A stretch of DNA of 64,000 bases from Micrococcales bacterium (GCA_947452235.1 CANGBK010000003.1:1-64000); one strand, 5' to 3'. Positions 24,397 to 34,069 are shown, counted from the stretch's first letter. Made by a program: numbers and translations. The notes: generated from the letters alone by a model not told the origin.

Positions 24397-24618
24397 ATGG
24401 CCAACAAAGACGGCGTCATCGAGATCGAAGGCACGGTTGACGAGGCTCTTCCGAACGCGATGTTCAGAGTTGAGTTGACTAACGGGCACAAGGTCTTAGC
24501 GCACATCTCAGGAAAGATGCGTCAGCATTACATTCGCATCCTGCCAGGAGATCGCGTGATTGTTGAGCTGAGCACCTACGACCTAAATCGTGGGCGCATC
24601 ATTTATCGCTACAAATAA
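24397..24618 (+). CDS. infA: Translation initiation factor IF-1
   Basis: Blocks the 30S A site during initiation. 73 residues, one OB-fold. [32 protein letters not shown] and the closing [25 protein letters not shown] region are near invariant. rpmJ follows, the usual order. Confidence 0.98.
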   Translation: MANKDGVIEIEGTVDEALPNAMFRVELTNGHKVLAHISGKMRQHYIRILPGDRVIVELSTYDLNRGRIIYRYK

Positions 24619-24658
24619 AAACGGTTTTGAATAAAAACCACGAGCAGAAAAAGTAGAC

Positions 24659-24772
24659 ATGAAGGTTAACCCAAGCGTCAAGAAGATTTGTGACAAGTGC
24701 AAAGTCATTCGTCGTCACGGTCGCGTGATGGTCATCTGTGAGAACCCTCGTCACAAACAGCGTCAGGGCTAA
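24659..24772 (+). CDS. rpmJ: 50S ribosomal protein L36
   Basis: bL36, 37 residues, too short for routine ORF listing. The start [15 protein letters not shown] and zinc ligands C11, C14, C27 and H32 identify the zinc-binding form. Lies 40 bases after infA. Confidence 0.96.
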   Translation: MKVNPSVKKICDKCKVIRRHGRVMVICENPRHKQRQG

Positions 24773-24816
24773 TCACAGAGCTTTTGCAACACCTATAACT
24801 AAATAAAAAACCAAAG

Positions 24817-24888
24817 CAGTGTTCAAGATTTTTAATCTGGCACCTCTCGAGAAGGCGAGAGCTCAAATAAATATTTGAGATAACACTG
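24817..24888 (+). promoter_or_regulatory. Four-way-junction leader ahead of rpsM
   Basis: By eye, CAGTGTT 24817-24823 pairs with AACACTG 24882-24888 and encloses three hairpins. These are AGATT 24826-24830 with AATCT 24834-24838, CTCTCG 24844-24849 with CGAGAG 24856-24861, and CTCAAAT 24862-24868 with ATTTGAG 24873-24879. The outline is tRNA-like (7-bp closing stem, 72 bases in all), but there is no GTTCRANNC T-loop, so it is not a tRNA gene. It ends 33 bases before the rpsM ATG. In E. coli the operon leader at this spot binds S4. Confidence 0.5.
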
Positions 24889-24921
24889 TTGCAGACCTTC
24901 TAAACATCAGGAGAAATCCAA

Positions 24922-25302
24922 ATGGCACGTATTGCCGGAGTCGATATTCCTCGCGACAAGCGAGTTGAAATCGCCCTAACTTATATCTATGGAATCGGTC
25001 GCACACGCAGTGTGAAAGTTTTGACCGACACCCAAATCGACAAGAACACTCGCGTTAAAGATCTTTCAGATGACCAGTTGGTTGTTCTTCGTGATTACAT
25101 CGAAGGTAACTACAAGGTCGAAGGTGATCTTCGCCGTGATGTTGCAGCTGATATCCGTCGCAAGGTTGAGATCGGTTCATACGAAGGTATTCGTCACCGT
25201 AAGGGACTACCTGTTCGTGGTCAGCGCACCAAGACTAACGCTCGTACTCGTAAGGGTCCAAAGCGCACTGTAGCCGGTAAGAAGAAGGCGGCACGCAAGT
25301 AG
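24922..25302 (+). CDS. rpsM: 30S ribosomal protein S13
   Basis: uS13, 126 residues, in the head bridging to the 50S subunit. [26 protein letters not shown] start and the basic C-terminal [23 protein letters not shown] tail, with GLPVRGQRT as family signature. ATCAGGAGAA ribosome-binding site. Confidence 0.97.
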   Translation: MARIAGVDIPRDKRVEIALTYIYGIGRTRSVKVLTDTQIDKNTRVKDLSDDQLVVLRDYIEGNYKVEGDLRRDVAADIRRKVEIGSYEGIRHRKGLPVRGQRTKTNARTRKGPKRTVAGKKKAARK

Positions 25303-25343
25303 CCCCGGCTCTCGCGTTCGTATAAGGATTTAGGAGAAAACTC

Positions 25344-25754
25344 ATGGCAGCACCTAAGGCAAAGGCAACGAGCACAGCTCGCAAGCCTCGTCGTAAAGAA
25401 AAGAAAAACGTCGTTAACGGTCAGGCTCACATCAAGAGCACTTTCAACAACACCATCGTGTCTATCACTGACTCAACCGGTGCCGTTATCTCATGGTCAT
25501 CATCTGGTGATGTTGGCTTCAAGGGTTCACGTAAGTCAACCCCGTTCGCAGCTCAGATGGCAGCGGAAGCAGCAGCTCGTAAGGCTCAAGAGCACGGTTT
25601 GAAGAAGGTAGATGTTTTCGTGAAGGGCCCAGGCTCTGGTCGCGAAACAGCTATCCGTTCACTTCAGGCTGCCGGTCTTGAAGTTGGTTCGATTTCAGAT
25701 GTGACCCCACAGGCTCACAACGGATGTCGTCCACCTAAGCGCCGTCGCCTCTAA
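25344..25754 (+). CDS. rpsK: 30S ribosomal protein S11
   Basis: uS11, 136 residues, on the platform near the E site. [28 protein letters not shown] and the end block [19 protein letters not shown] are diagnostic. In many bacteria rpsD follows; it is absent here and rpoA is next. Confidence 0.97.
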   Translation: MAAPKAKATSTARKPRRKEKKNVVNGQAHIKSTFNNTIVSITDSTGAVISWSSSGDVGFKGSRKSTPFAAQMAAEAAARKAQEHGLKKVDVFVKGPGSGRETAIRSLQAAGLEVGSISDVTPQAHNGCRPPKRRRL

Positions 25755-25793
25755 TAGAAGTTTTTGCAACACCAGCTTTCACAACTTAATAGC

Positions 25794-25817
25794 GCTGTTT
25801 AGTGGCCACTAAATAGC
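25794..25817. repeat. 24-bp palindrome upstream of rpoA
   Basis: GCTGTTTAGTGG directly abuts CCACTAAATAGC, which is its reverse complement apart from one G-T pair. As RNA it would form a stem with a minimal loop; as DNA it is a dyad suited to a dimeric binder. It lies in the 116-base gap between rpsK and rpoA. Confidence 0.6.
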
Positions 25818-25870
25818 AAACCCCAAAAACGAGATATCAAATAGTGGATGTCTCAATGAAAGGAACCAAC

Positions 25871-26866
25871 GTGCTAATTGCACAGATCCCTGTTCTGCAC
25901 GAAGAAATTGACAACAATTTCCCTAACCGCGCTCGCTTTACTCTAGATCCACTAGAGCCTGGTTTCGGTTACACCCTAGGTAACTCACTTCGTCGTACCT
26001 TGCTTTCATCTATTCCTGGTGCAGCTGTTACCAGCATCAAGATTGAAGGCATCTCACACGAATTCGCACCTATCGATGGTGTGAAGGAAGATGTTACTGA
26101 ACTTATCTTGAACGTTAAAGACATTGTTGTGTCTTTGGATGCAGATGAGCCAGTTATCGTTCGTCTTAAAGGCGGCGTTGGCGAAGTTAAGGCTGGAGAC
26201 ATTTCAACCGACCCTCGCGTTACTATTCACAACCCAGAGCTAGTTATCGCTCACGTCAACAAGGGCAACCTAGACATGACTCTAACTATCGAAGCTGGAC
26301 GTGGTTACGTTACTGCTGCACAGAACCGTCAGCCAGATCACGCTAACAACGGAATCATTCCGGTTGACTCAATTTATTCACCAGTTCTAAAAGTTTCTTA
26401 CCGTGTTGAGGCAACTCGTGCCGGTGAGTTCACCAACTTCGACAAGCTAATTGTTGATGTTGAGACCAAGGGTTCAATCTCTCCTCGCGAAGCTATCGCT
26501 TCTGCAGGTAAGACTTTGGTTAACCTATTCGGTCTAGCTGCTGCTCTAGATGAGAACGCTGAAGGTATTGACCTTCCTGTTTCTAGCGCTCCAGTTGATC
26601 TTCCACCAGCATTGGCAAAGCCTATTGAAGAACTAGATCTAACAGTTCGTTCATACAACTGCCTAAAGCGTGAAGGTATCAACACCGTAAGCGAACTAAT
26701 CAACCTAACTGAAGACCAGTTGATGAACATCCGTAACTTCGGATCTAAGTCAGTTGATGAGGTTCGCGACAAGCTAACTTCTATGGGCTTGCGTTTCCGT
26801 GACGCAGTTCCAGGATTCGATGCTGCATACTTCAGCTCAAGTTTTAACCAGGACGACCAGGCGTAA
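25871..26866 (+). CDS. rpoA: RNA polymerase alpha subunit
   Basis: 331 residues. I place the start at the GTG at 25871 ([14 protein letters not shown]) because GAAAGGA lies 8 bases upstream and the family starts there in Actinobacteria; a frame from 25844 would add nine unconserved residues. The N-terminal dimerisation domain has [22 protein letters not shown]. The C-terminal domain, which contacts promoter DNA and activators, begins near [17 protein letters not shown] and includes [18 protein letters not shown]. Confidence 0.96.
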   Translation: MLIAQIPVLHEEIDNNFPNRARFTLDPLEPGFGYTLGNSLRRTLLSSIPGAAVTSIKIEGISHEFAPIDGVKEDVTELILNVKDIVVSLDADEPVIVRLKGGVGEVKAGDISTDPRVTIHNPELVIAHVNKGNLDMTLTIEAGRGYVTAAQNRQPDHANNGIIPVDSIYSPVLKVSYRVEATRAGEFTNFDKLIVDVETKGSISPREAIASAGKTLVNLFGLAAALDENAEGIDLPVSSAPVDLPPALAKPIEELDLTVRSYNCLKREGINTVSELINLTEDQLMNIRNFGSKSVDEVRDKLTSMGLRFRDAVPGFDAAYFSSSFNQDDQA

Positions 26867-26897
26867 GCCCGGGTTTAGAAAGTAAGAGGAGAAACAC

Positions 26898-27515
26898 ATG
26901 CCACGCCCAACTAAGGGTCCTCGTCTCGGAGGATCTCCAGCTCACGAGCGTTTGATGCTAAACAACTTGGCTTCATCGCTAGTGACCCACAAGGCGATTA
27001 CTACTACTGAGACTAAGGCTAAGCGCGTTCAGCCAGTTGCGGAGAAGCTAGTTACTCTAGCTAAGCGCGGCGACCTTCACGCTCGTCGTCAGGTTATGGC
27101 CGACATCACAGACAAGAATGTTGTCCACGAGTTGTTCACTAACGTTGCACCTCTAGTTCAGGACCGTAATGGTGGATACACCAGAATCACCAAGCTTGGT
27201 TTCCGTAAGGGTGACAACGCTCCTATGGCTTTGATCGAACTTGTTCTTGAGCCTGTTGTTGCTAAGCCTTCGAGAACTAAGACCAAGCTAACCAACGCAA
27301 TCAAAGGCACTGCAGCTGCAGCTGTTGTTGAGGAAGTGCTCGAGCACACTGAGCCTGAAACTGTTGTTGACGAGAACATCGTTGAAGAAGCAGTTGTTGA
27401 AGCACCAGTAGTCGAAGAAGCTGCTGTTGTTGAGGAAGCTCCTGTTGTTGAAGAGGCAGTTGCTGAAGAAGCTCCTGCAGCTGAAGAAGCTCCTAAGGCC
27501 GACGAGGCCGAGTAA
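26898..27515 (+). CDS. rplQ: 50S ribosomal protein L17 with acidic tail
   Basis: bL17, 205 residues. The first 120 residues are the normal protein ([25 protein letters not shown]). From about residue 130 onward is a tail built of repeated [11 protein letters not shown] and EEAPAAEE units, strongly acidic and free of basic residues apart from a few. Typical L17 stops near 120-130. Acidic tails on L17 are seen in other Actinobacteria; role unknown. Confidence 0.95.
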   Translation: MPRPTKGPRLGGSPAHERLMLNNLASSLVTHKAITTTETKAKRVQPVAEKLVTLAKRGDLHARRQVMADITDKNVVHELFTNVAPLVQDRNGGYTRITKLGFRKGDNAPMALIELVLEPVVAKPSRTKTKLTNAIKGTAAAAVVEEVLEHTEPETVVDENIVEEAVVEAPVVEEAAVVEEAPVVEEAVAEEAPAAEEAPKADEAE

Positions 27516-27535
27516 TCTCGACTAACACAAATCTC

Positions 27536-28402
27536 ATGAATCAAGCCGTTGACCAATTGGTTGACGGCTTGACTCGTTTTCGGATTGATCTAAGTTACGA
27601 CGGAACCGATTTCACTGGTTGGGCTAAACAACCTGGCCTTCGAACAGTTCACGGTGAAGTTGTTGCTGTGATGAACAAAATCTTTGGTGATTCAAATAAT
27701 GATTTTGGTCTAAGGGTTGCTGGAAGAACTGATGCAGGGGTTCATGCTGAGCATCAGGTTATTCACGTTGATTTGAGTAAAGGGCAATTAAAGCGTTTGG
27801 GTCGTAATCCAGATATGCGCCTGAAAATGAATTCTTTGTTGGATCCAGATATTCGGATCAACAAGGTAACTGAAGTCCCTGCTGTATTCCATGCTCGATA
27901 TGCCGCTACTCACAGACGCTATCGATACACCATCGCCGATGCTACTTCAGGCTGGAATCCACTTAGGGCTCGCTTTAATCTCTGGCTCAAATATCCTTTA
28001 GATGTTGAAGCGATGCAGGCTGCGAGCAAGGAGTTTCTAGGTCTGCATGATTTTGCGGCTTTTAGTAAGCCAAAGCCTAAAGCTACGACCATTCGTAATT
28101 TGCAGGTTATTACGGTCTCCAGAAACAAGCATTTGGGCAATGTTATTGAGATTGAGCTCATGGCCGATGCTTTTGCCCATAACATGGTCAGATCCATTGT
28201 TGGGGCCCTAATCAAGGTAGGAGCAGGCAGAGCTACCCCTAAAGACGTTGCAAAAGCCCTGAAATCGCGCTCTAGGCACCATCCGTTCAAGGTTGTTACT
28301 CCTGAGGGTCTAAGCCTTATTGAGGTCGGATATCCGGCTGAAAAGGACTATGGCAAGCAGGTTTTGATAACTCAGCACACCCGGTCTTTGGATGATAACT
28401 AG
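27536..28402 (+). CDS. truA: tRNA pseudouridine synthase A
   Basis: Makes pseudouridine at positions 38-40 of the tRNA anticodon stem. 288 residues. Catalytic aspartate D66 in VAGRTDAGVHAEHQ; LSYDGTDFTGWAKQPG near the start and the end block DAFAHNMVRSIVGALIKVG. The ATG at 27536 has no clear ribosome-binding site and an inverted repeat (27543-27570) overlaps the first codons, so the true start could be slightly downstream. Twenty bases after rplQ. Confidence 0.94.
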   Translation: MNQAVDQLVDGLTRFRIDLSYDGTDFTGWAKQPGLRTVHGEVVAVMNKIFGDSNNDFGLRVAGRTDAGVHAEHQVIHVDLSKGQLKRLGRNPDMRLKMNSLLDPDIRINKVTEVPAVFHARYAATHRRYRYTIADATSGWNPLRARFNLWLKYPLDVEAMQAASKEFLGLHDFAAFSKPKPKATTIRNLQVITVSRNKHLGNVIEIELMADAFAHNMVRSIVGALIKVGAGRATPKDVAKALKSRSRHHPFKVVTPEGLSLIEVGYPAEKDYGKQVLITQHTRSLDDN

Positions 28403-28426
28403 GGGATTTTAGGCTTAAACCCAGGG

Positions 28427-28456
28427 TTGCATAAAAGGGATGTTTCGGGCTAAACT
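28427..28456 (+). promoter_or_regulatory. Predicted promoter for rplM-rpsI
   Basis: TTGCAT at 28427-28432 and TAAACT at 28451-28456 are 18 bases apart in the 133-base gap after truA. The implied leader is about 70 bases. The position fits separate expression of the L13-S9 pair. Confidence 0.45.
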
Positions 28457-28535
28457 TGACCCTTGGTGCCTGTTCTCAGGCAAATAAGTGAATTCATTCA
28501 CTAACACTCCGTAAAGAAACAGAAAGCATTTTAAC

Positions 28536-28979
28536 GTGCGTACATATTCACCTAAGGCTCACGAGCTGCAGAACGACTGGCTAGTTATCGATGCCACTGA
28601 CGTTGTTCTTGGCCGTCTAGCTGCTACTGCTGCTTCACTTCTACGTGGAAAGCACAAGCCTACTTTTGCTCCTCACATGGACAACGGTGACTTCGTTGTG
28701 ATCATCAACGCAGACAAGGTTGCTCTAACAGGAACTAAGTTGCAGAAGAAGAACGCATACCGTCACTCTGGTTACCCAGGTGGTCTAACTGCAACTACTT
28801 ACGCTGAGCTTCTAGAGAAGTCTCCAGAGAAGGCAGTTGAGAAGGCTATTCGCGGAATGCTTCCTAAGAACACTCTTGGTCGCGACCAGCTTGCAAAGCT
28901 TAAGGTTTATCGCGGTAGCGAGCACCCACATGCTGCTCAGTCTCCAAAGACATACGTAATCTCTCAGGTAGCGCAGTAA
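28536..28979 (+). CDS. rplM: 50S ribosomal protein L13
   Basis: uL13, 147 residues, an early 50S assembly protein. GTG start, [20 protein letters not shown], with [20 protein letters not shown] and [22 protein letters not shown]. Paired with rpsI as in most bacteria. Confidence 0.97.
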   Translation: MRTYSPKAHELQNDWLVIDATDVVLGRLAATAASLLRGKHKPTFAPHMDNGDFVVIINADKVALTGTKLQKKNAYRHSGYPGGLTATTYAELLEKSPEKAVEKAIRGMLPKNTLGRDQLAKLKVYRGSEHPHAAQSPKTYVISQVAQ

Positions 28980-29001
28980 GCGCATTAGGTAATAGGAAAA
29001 C

Positions 29002-29499
29002 ATGCCAACTAAGAAAACCGCTGAAGCTGTAGAAGCTGCACCATCATCTTTCACAACCGAAACTCCTGCTGCTAAAGAAACTAAGCCAGCTAAGTCTCGT
29101 GCACCGCTAACTGTTCCTGGTGCTGGTCTTGGTCGCCGTAAGGAAGCTGTTGCTCGTGTTCGCATCAAGCCTGGTACTGGAGTTATCAAGGTTAATGGTC
29201 GTGAACTTTCAGAGTACTTCCCAAACAAGTTGCACCAGCAGCTAGTTACCGATCCTTTCAAGGTTCTAGGTCTTCAGGATTCTTACGACGTTACTGCACG
29301 CATCCAGGGTGGTGGAGTTGCCGGTCAAGCTGGTGCTCTTCGCCTAGGTATCTCTCGTGCGCTTAACGAGATCGACAGAGACAACAACCGTCCAGCTTTG
29401 AAGAAGGCAGGCTTCCTATCTCGTGACGCACGTGTCATCGAGCGTAAGAAGGCTGGTCTTAAGAAGGCTCGTAAGGCTTCGCAGTTCTCTAAGCGTTAA
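29002..29499 (+). CDS. rpsI: 30S ribosomal protein S9
   Basis: uS9, 165 residues, whose C-terminal tail reaches the P site. The first 35 residues are an extension rich in Ala, Lys and Glu. The core has [18 protein letters not shown] and ends [12 protein letters not shown] with the conserved terminal KR. AATAGGAAAA ribosome-binding site. Confidence 0.97.
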   Translation: MPTKKTAEAVEAAPSSFTTETPAAKETKPAKSRAPLTVPGAGLGRRKEAVARVRIKPGTGVIKVNGRELSEYFPNKLHQQLVTDPFKVLGLQDSYDVTARIQGGGVAGQAGALRLGISRALNEIDRDNNRPALKKAGFLSRDARVIERKKAGLKKARKASQFSKR

Positions 29500-29520
29500 T
29501 ACGCTTCGAGCACATGCTCG
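29491..29520 (+). terminator. Tandem hairpins at the end of rpsI
   Basis: AAGCGT 29491-29496 pairs with ACGCTT 29501-29506 across the TAA stop, and CGAGC 29507-29511 pairs with GCTCG 29516-29520. The following GGTTAGTCTTT is a poor U-tract, so this is at best a partial terminator or processing site before glmM. Confidence 0.3.
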
Positions 29521-29535
29521 GTTAGTCTTTAAACC

Positions 29536-30882
29536 ATGGCCCGCTTGTTTGGTACCGATGGTGTTCGTGGAGTTGCGAATCGTGACCTCACTGTTAATCT
29601 CGCTCTAAAACTTTCTCAAGCCGCTGCCAACGTTCTTGGCGAAAAAGCACGCAACGAAGGTCGTCGCCCTATTGCTGTTATTGGTCGCGATCCACGTATC
29701 TCAGGTGAATATTTAGCAGCAGCAGTTGCTTCAGGTTTAGCCTCGTCAGGTGTTGATGTTTTTGATGCCGGTGTTATTCCAACTCCTGCAACAGCTTTTC
29801 TAACTGCAGATTTCGATGCTGATTTTGGTGTGATGATTTCTGCTTCACACAACCCAGCTCCAGATAACGGAATCAAGTTTTTTGCTGCCGGCGGCCATAA
29901 ACTTCCAGATCACATTGAAGATCAAATAGAAGCAGCTATGAATCAAGAAGCTCTAAGCCCGATAGGTGCTGGTGTTGGTCGAGTTCAAAGATTCGCTGAT
30001 GCCGAAGATCGATACCTAGTTCATTTGCTTGGTGCCATCCCTAATTCTCTTGAGGGTTTGAAGATAGTTATTGACTGTGCGCATGGCGCAGCTTCGGCTA
30101 TTTCTCCTCAGGTGTTTGCTGACTCTGGTGCTCAAATAATCGTTATCGGTAATGACCCTGATGGCCTAAACATCAATGCGGGTTATGGTTCAACACACAT
30201 GAGTGCTTTGCAGTCTGCTGTTTTAGAACATGAAGCAGACATGGGTTTTGCTCATGATGGCGACGCTGATAGATGTTTGGCAGTTGATCAGACCGGTCAA
30301 ATAGTTGATGGTGATCAACTTATGGCCATCCTGGCTTTATCTTTGAAAGCTCGTGGAGAGCTAGCTCGTAATACTTTGGTTGCAACTGTTATGAGTAATC
30401 TTGGTCTTCGTATTTGCATGCAGGAAGCCGGCATTGAAATGATTGAGACAAAAGTTGGCGACCGTTATGTTTTAGAGCAGATTCGCGAAGGTGGATACAC
30501 CTTAGGCGGTGAGCAGTCTGGGCACATTATCTTTAGTCGTTTCGCAACTACCGGTGACGGTATCCTAACTGGATTGATGATTGCTGCTGAAGTGAACCGG
30601 ACTGGTAAAACTTTGCAGGAGTTAGCTAACCAGATGAAGACCTATCCTCAGGTTCTCATCAACATAAAAAACGTTGATAAATCGCGTGTTGATTCAGACC
30701 CTGGATTACAGCAGATCGTCAGTGAAGCAACAGCTGAACTTGGTTCAACCGGCCGTGTTCTGCTTAGAGCTTCTGGAACCGAAAGTTTGGTTCGCGTAAT
30801 GGTTGAAGCTAGCGATGAGGGAACAGCTCACTCTTGGGCTGACCGTATTGCTCGGGTCGTTGAGAAGAATTTAGCTAACTAG
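29536..30882 (+). CDS. glmM: Phosphoglucosamine mutase
   Basis: Interconverts glucosamine-6-P and glucosamine-1-P for cell-wall UDP-GlcNAc. 448 residues. The phosphorylated serine is S103 in ISASHNP; the metal loop DGDADR and the sugar loop GGEQSGHI are present, and the C-terminal phosphate-binding [12 protein letters not shown] is intact. The product GlmS is encoded 1 kb downstream, so two successive steps are close together. Its end overlaps the end of coaA by 4 bases (convergent). Confidence 0.97.
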   Translation: MARLFGTDGVRGVANRDLTVNLALKLSQAAANVLGEKARNEGRRPIAVIGRDPRISGEYLAAAVASGLASSGVDVFDAGVIPTPATAFLTADFDADFGVMISASHNPAPDNGIKFFAAGGHKLPDHIEDQIEAAMNQEALSPIGAGVGRVQRFADAEDRYLVHLLGAIPNSLEGLKIVIDCAHGAASAISPQVFADSGAQIIVIGNDPDGLNINAGYGSTHMSALQSAVLEHEADMGFAHDGDADRCLAVDQTGQIVDGDQLMAILALSLKARGELARNTLVATVMSNLGLRICMQEAGIEMIETKVGDRYVLEQIREGGYTLGGEQSGHIIFSRFATTGDGILTGLMIAAEVNRTGKTLQELANQMKTYPQVLINIKNVDKSRVDSDPGLQQIVSEATAELGSTGRVLLRASGTESLVRVMVEASDEGTAHSWADRIARVVEKNLAN

Positions 30883-31832
30883 ATTTTTCGAAGCAGAACG
30901 CGTTCAACGCGATGCTTGATACCTTTTTGAAGAACCAGGGTTGCCCTCGATTTGGTTGAAATGATGTTCTCTTCAAGGTTCGGTAAGTTTATGGTTCGCC
31001 AAATCTCTTTAGCTCTATCTAAAGCTTTAGTTTCATTCATCTGGGCATAGCGATGAAAATAGGATGCTGGGTTTTGGAAAGCTGAATCACGTAATGCTTC
31101 GAATCTAGCTAGATACCAGTTCTCAATTTCCGCTGTTGGCGCATCAACATAGATCTTGAAATCAAAGTAATCGCTTAGCGCAACTTCTTGACCGATTGAA
31201 GGTGGCTGCAAAACATTCAAACCCTCGATGATGACAACATCAGGTGATTCAACTATTACTTCTTCACCTTGAACGATGTCATAACTTAGGTGAGAGTAAA
31301 GGGGTGCGGCTACGTTTTCTTTACCGGATTTAATATCTGAAACAAATTTGATAAGGGCTAGACGATCATAGGATTCAGGGAAACCTTTACGAGCCATAAG
31401 TCCTTTTTGCTCTAAAACAGCATTTGGATAGAGAAAACCATCAGTGGTTACTAAAGCAACCTTAGGTGTGGTTGGCCATCTGGACAGAAGTTCTTTTAGC
31501 AATCTAGAAACAGTTGATTTACCAACAGCAACCGATCCGGCAACGCCGATAATGAATGGAGTTCTTTTAGGGGATTTATCTAAAAAGTTTTTGGTGACCG
31601 AGTGAAGCTGCTGGGTTTGGGTCACATACAGGTTCAATAACTGAGATAGCGGGAGATAAATATCTGTGACCTCTTGAAGGTCAAGGAAATCACCTAAACC
31701 GCGGATCTTTTCAATCTCTTCTTGAGTCAGTGGAGTTTCGCTTGTTTTGGCTAGTTCTGCCCACTCTGCTCGTGAAATCTCTACGAAAGGGCTGACCGCC
31801 TCGGCATCGTTAAGGTAATTGACTGCGGTCAC
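30879..31832 (-). CDS. coaA: Pantothenate kinase, type I
   Basis: First committed step of coenzyme A synthesis. 317 residues, GTG start at 31832. P-loop [12 protein letters not shown] around residue 95, followed by TTDGFLYPN and the [10 protein letters not shown] block, typical of the bacterial type I enzyme. It is the only minus-strand gene between 11.9 and 38 kb and starts 27 bases from glmS, back to back. Confidence 0.96.
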   Translation of the reverse strand: MTAVNYLNDAEAVSPFVEISRAEWAELAKTSETPLTQEEIEKIRGLGDFLDLQEVTDIYLPLSQLLNLYVTQTQQLHSVTKNFLDKSPKRTPFIIGVAGSVAVGKSTVSRLLKELLSRWPTTPKVALVTTDGFLYPNAVLEQKGLMARKGFPESYDRLALIKFVSDIKSGKENVAAPLYSHLSYDIVQGEEVIVESPDVVIIEGLNVLQPPSIGQEVALSDYFDFKIYVDAPTAEIENWYLARFEALRDSAFQNPASYFHRYAQMNETKALDRAKEIWRTINLPNLEENIISTKSRATLVLQKGIKHRVERVLLRKI

Positions 31833-31847
31833 ATCCCCATTCTGCCT

Positions 31848-31862
31848 TAAACTAGAGGTATG
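31848..31862 (+). promoter_or_regulatory. Close -10 element suggesting a leaderless glmS mRNA
   Basis: TAAACT at 31848-31853 lies only 6 bases before the glmS ATG at 31860, so the transcript could begin at or next to the start codon. No Shine-Dalgarno sequence is available in the gap, and no good -35 was found at 16-18 bases. Confidence 0.35.
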
Positions 31863-33713
31863 TGTGGAATCGTCGGCTATGTAGGACCTAAATCAACGGT
31901 CGATGTCTTACTTGGTGGCCTAAAAAGACTTGAATACCGTGGCTACGACAGTGCTGGTGTCTCAGTCATCAATAACTCAGGAACCCTAGAAACTCGTAAA
32001 CGTGCAGGCAAGCTATCTGTTCTAGTTGAAGATATCGAGGCCACACCTCTTGGAGATGCACAAATAGGTATTGGTCACACCCGTTGGGCAACGCACGGCG
32101 CTCCAACTGATGGAAATGCCCACCCACATCTAGGTGGAGATACCCAAAAGCTAAGCCTGATCCACAACGGAATTATTGAGAACTTCGCTGAACTGAAATC
32201 AGAACTTATGGAGGCTGGTGTTTCTTTCGCCAGTGAGACAGACACAGAAGTTGCAGCTCACCTGATTGCACGTGAATACGACAAAACCAAGAACCTTATC
32301 GAATCTTTTAGAACTGTGGTTAGAAGACTGCACGGTGCTTTCACCATCCTGGTCATGCATGAGGACGAGCCAGGTGTTGTTCTAGCGGCTAGAAGAAACG
32401 CTCCGCTGGTTATCGGTTTGGGTGAAGGTGAAAACTTTCTAGGCAGTGACGTTGCTGCCTTCGTCGAACACACTAAGCGCGCTATTTCAGTTGGCCAAGA
32501 CGAGATTGTTATCTTACGCAAAGATTCTGTTGAGATTGAAAACTTTGCCGGTCACAAGATTGAACGCGATGAGTTCCTGATTGACTGGGATGCTAGCGCT
32601 GCTAGCAAAGGCGGCTGGCCTAGCTTCATGGCTAAAGAAATTGCAGATCAACCTCAATCTGTTGCAGACACTTTGATGTCTCGAGTTTCAAGCGATGGTA
32701 GCGTTCACCTTGAAGAGCTTGCTCCGCTAACTCACCTGTTACCTAAAGTTGATCGAATCATTATGGTTGCCTGCGGTACTGCAGCTTATGCAGCAGAAGT
32801 TGGTAAGTATGCAATTGAAAGCTGGGCACGTATTCCAGTTAGCGTTGAGCTTTCACACGAATTCAGATATCGTGATCCGATTTTGACACCAAACACTTTG
32901 GTTGTTGCTGTTAGCCAATCAGGTGAAACCATGGATACCCTGATGGCAACTCGTTATGCCAAAGAAGCAGGAGCTACTGTTTTAACTATTTGTAATACTC
33001 AGGGAGCGACTCTGGCTCGTGAAGCAGATGCAGTTCTCTATACTCACGCGGGACCTGAGGTTGCTGTTGCTTCAACCAAGGCTTTCACTTCACAAATAGT
33101 TTCAATGTATTTGTTGGCGTTACATGTTGCCAAGGTCCGTAACACTAGATCACTTGGTGAATTACAAGAAACCGGTAGAAACCTGCTGAAGCTTCCAGCT
33201 CAGATAGCCGATGTTTTGGCTGGTAGCGCTGGCATCAGAGAGCTAGCCAAGAGCTTTAAGGATGCTAAGACAGTTCTATTCTTAGGTCGTAACGTAGGCT
33301 TCCCGATTGCCCTTGAAGGTGCTCTAAAGCTCAAAGAGCTTGCCTATATTCACTCTGAAGGCTTTGCGGCCGGTGAACTAAAGCACGGCCCGATAGCACT
33401 TATTGAAGCAGGTCAACCGGTAATTGTTATTGTTCCATCAAAGGATGACCCTGACTCTTTGCATGCAAAGGTTATTAGCAACATAGAGGAGATTAGATCT
33501 CGTGGAGCCAAAGTTATTGCGGTCGCTGAAGAGGGCGATGAGCGAGTTGCCAAGCATGCTGAAGAAGTTTTCTTTATTCCTAAAGTTCAACAGATGCTAG
33601 CTCCGGTTCTTGCTGTTGTTCCACTACAGATCTTTGCTCTTGAACTTTCATCAGCTAAAGGTCTTGATGTTGACCAGCCACGTAACCTAGCTAAATCGGT
33701 GACTGTCGAGTAA
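31860..33713 (+). CDS. glmS: Glutamine-fructose-6-phosphate aminotransferase (isomerising)
   Basis: Makes glucosamine-6-P from fructose-6-P and glutamine. 617 residues. The start MCGIVGYVG places the nucleophile Cys2 at the mature N-terminus, which confirms the ATG. The glutaminase domain covers about residues 1-240 (GHTRWATHG, HNGIIENF). Two SIS domains follow (VACGTAAYAA, SQSGETMDT), ending with the conserved PRNLAKSVTVE. First gene of a plus-strand run to the rimI-tsaD fusion. Confidence 0.98.
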   Translation: MCGIVGYVGPKSTVDVLLGGLKRLEYRGYDSAGVSVINNSGTLETRKRAGKLSVLVEDIEATPLGDAQIGIGHTRWATHGAPTDGNAHPHLGGDTQKLSLIHNGIIENFAELKSELMEAGVSFASETDTEVAAHLIAREYDKTKNLIESFRTVVRRLHGAFTILVMHEDEPGVVLAARRNAPLVIGLGEGENFLGSDVAAFVEHTKRAISVGQDEIVILRKDSVEIENFAGHKIERDEFLIDWDASAASKGGWPSFMAKEIADQPQSVADTLMSRVSSDGSVHLEELAPLTHLLPKVDRIIMVACGTAAYAAEVGKYAIESWARIPVSVELSHEFRYRDPILTPNTLVVAVSQSGETMDTLMATRYAKEAGATVLTICNTQGATLAREADAVLYTHAGPEVAVASTKAFTSQIVSMYLLALHVAKVRNTRSLGELQETGRNLLKLPAQIADVLAGSAGIRELAKSFKDAKTVLFLGRNVGFPIALEGALKLKELAYIHSEGFAAGELKHGPIALIEAGQPVIVIVPSKDDPDSLHAKVISNIEEIRSRGAKVIAVAEEGDERVAKHAEEVFFIPKVQQMLAPVLAVVPLQIFALELSSAKGLDVDQPRNLAKSVTVE

Positions 33714-33715
33714 TC

Positions 33716-34069
33716 ATGATTGTTGGTGTCGGAGTAGACCTGGTCGATCTGACCCGCTTTGAGCGCAAGCTAACTGAAACAGCCGGGCTTTCTGAAAAGA
33801 TCTTTACAGCAACCGAACGAGAAGCTAATGCACAATCCCTTGCAGGGTTTTGGGCAGCTAAAGAATCTGTCATCAAAGCTATCGGTAATCCGCAAGGTTT
33901 AGCTTGGCATGATATAGAAATCACTAAAGACGAATTGGGTAAGCCTAAACTAAACATCACTGGTGCCACCAAGAATAGAGCAGATGAAATGGGGATAACT
34001 TCATGGCATCTATCCATAAGTCATGATGGTGGCATGGCAACAGCTTTTGTTATTGCGGAAGGTAACTAA
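33716..34069 (+). CDS. acpS: Holo-[acyl carrier protein] synthase
   Basis: Transfers 4'-phosphopantetheine from CoA to acyl carrier protein. 117 residues. Metal-binding motif GVGVDLVDLTRFE at the start and FWAAKESVIKAIG in the middle. ATG lies 2 bases after glmS. Its stop overlaps the alr ATG (TAATG). Confidence 0.96.
   Translation: MIVGVGVDLVDLTRFERKLTETAGLSEKIFTATEREANAQSLAGFWAAKESVIKAIGNPQGLAWHDIEITKDELGKPKLNITGATKNRADEMGITSWHLSISHDGGMATAFVIAEGN

Noticed and set aside
24817..24888. tRNA gene between rpmJ and rpsM
   Set aside because: The cloverleaf shape fits, but the T-loop consensus, the D-loop GG and a recognisable anticodon loop are missing, so it is treated as a leader structure.
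27158..27556. Minus-strand 132-codon Ser/Thr/Ala-rich ORF
   Set aside because: It is the antisense reading of the Val-Glu-Glu-Ala tail of rplQ; low complexity makes it look open.
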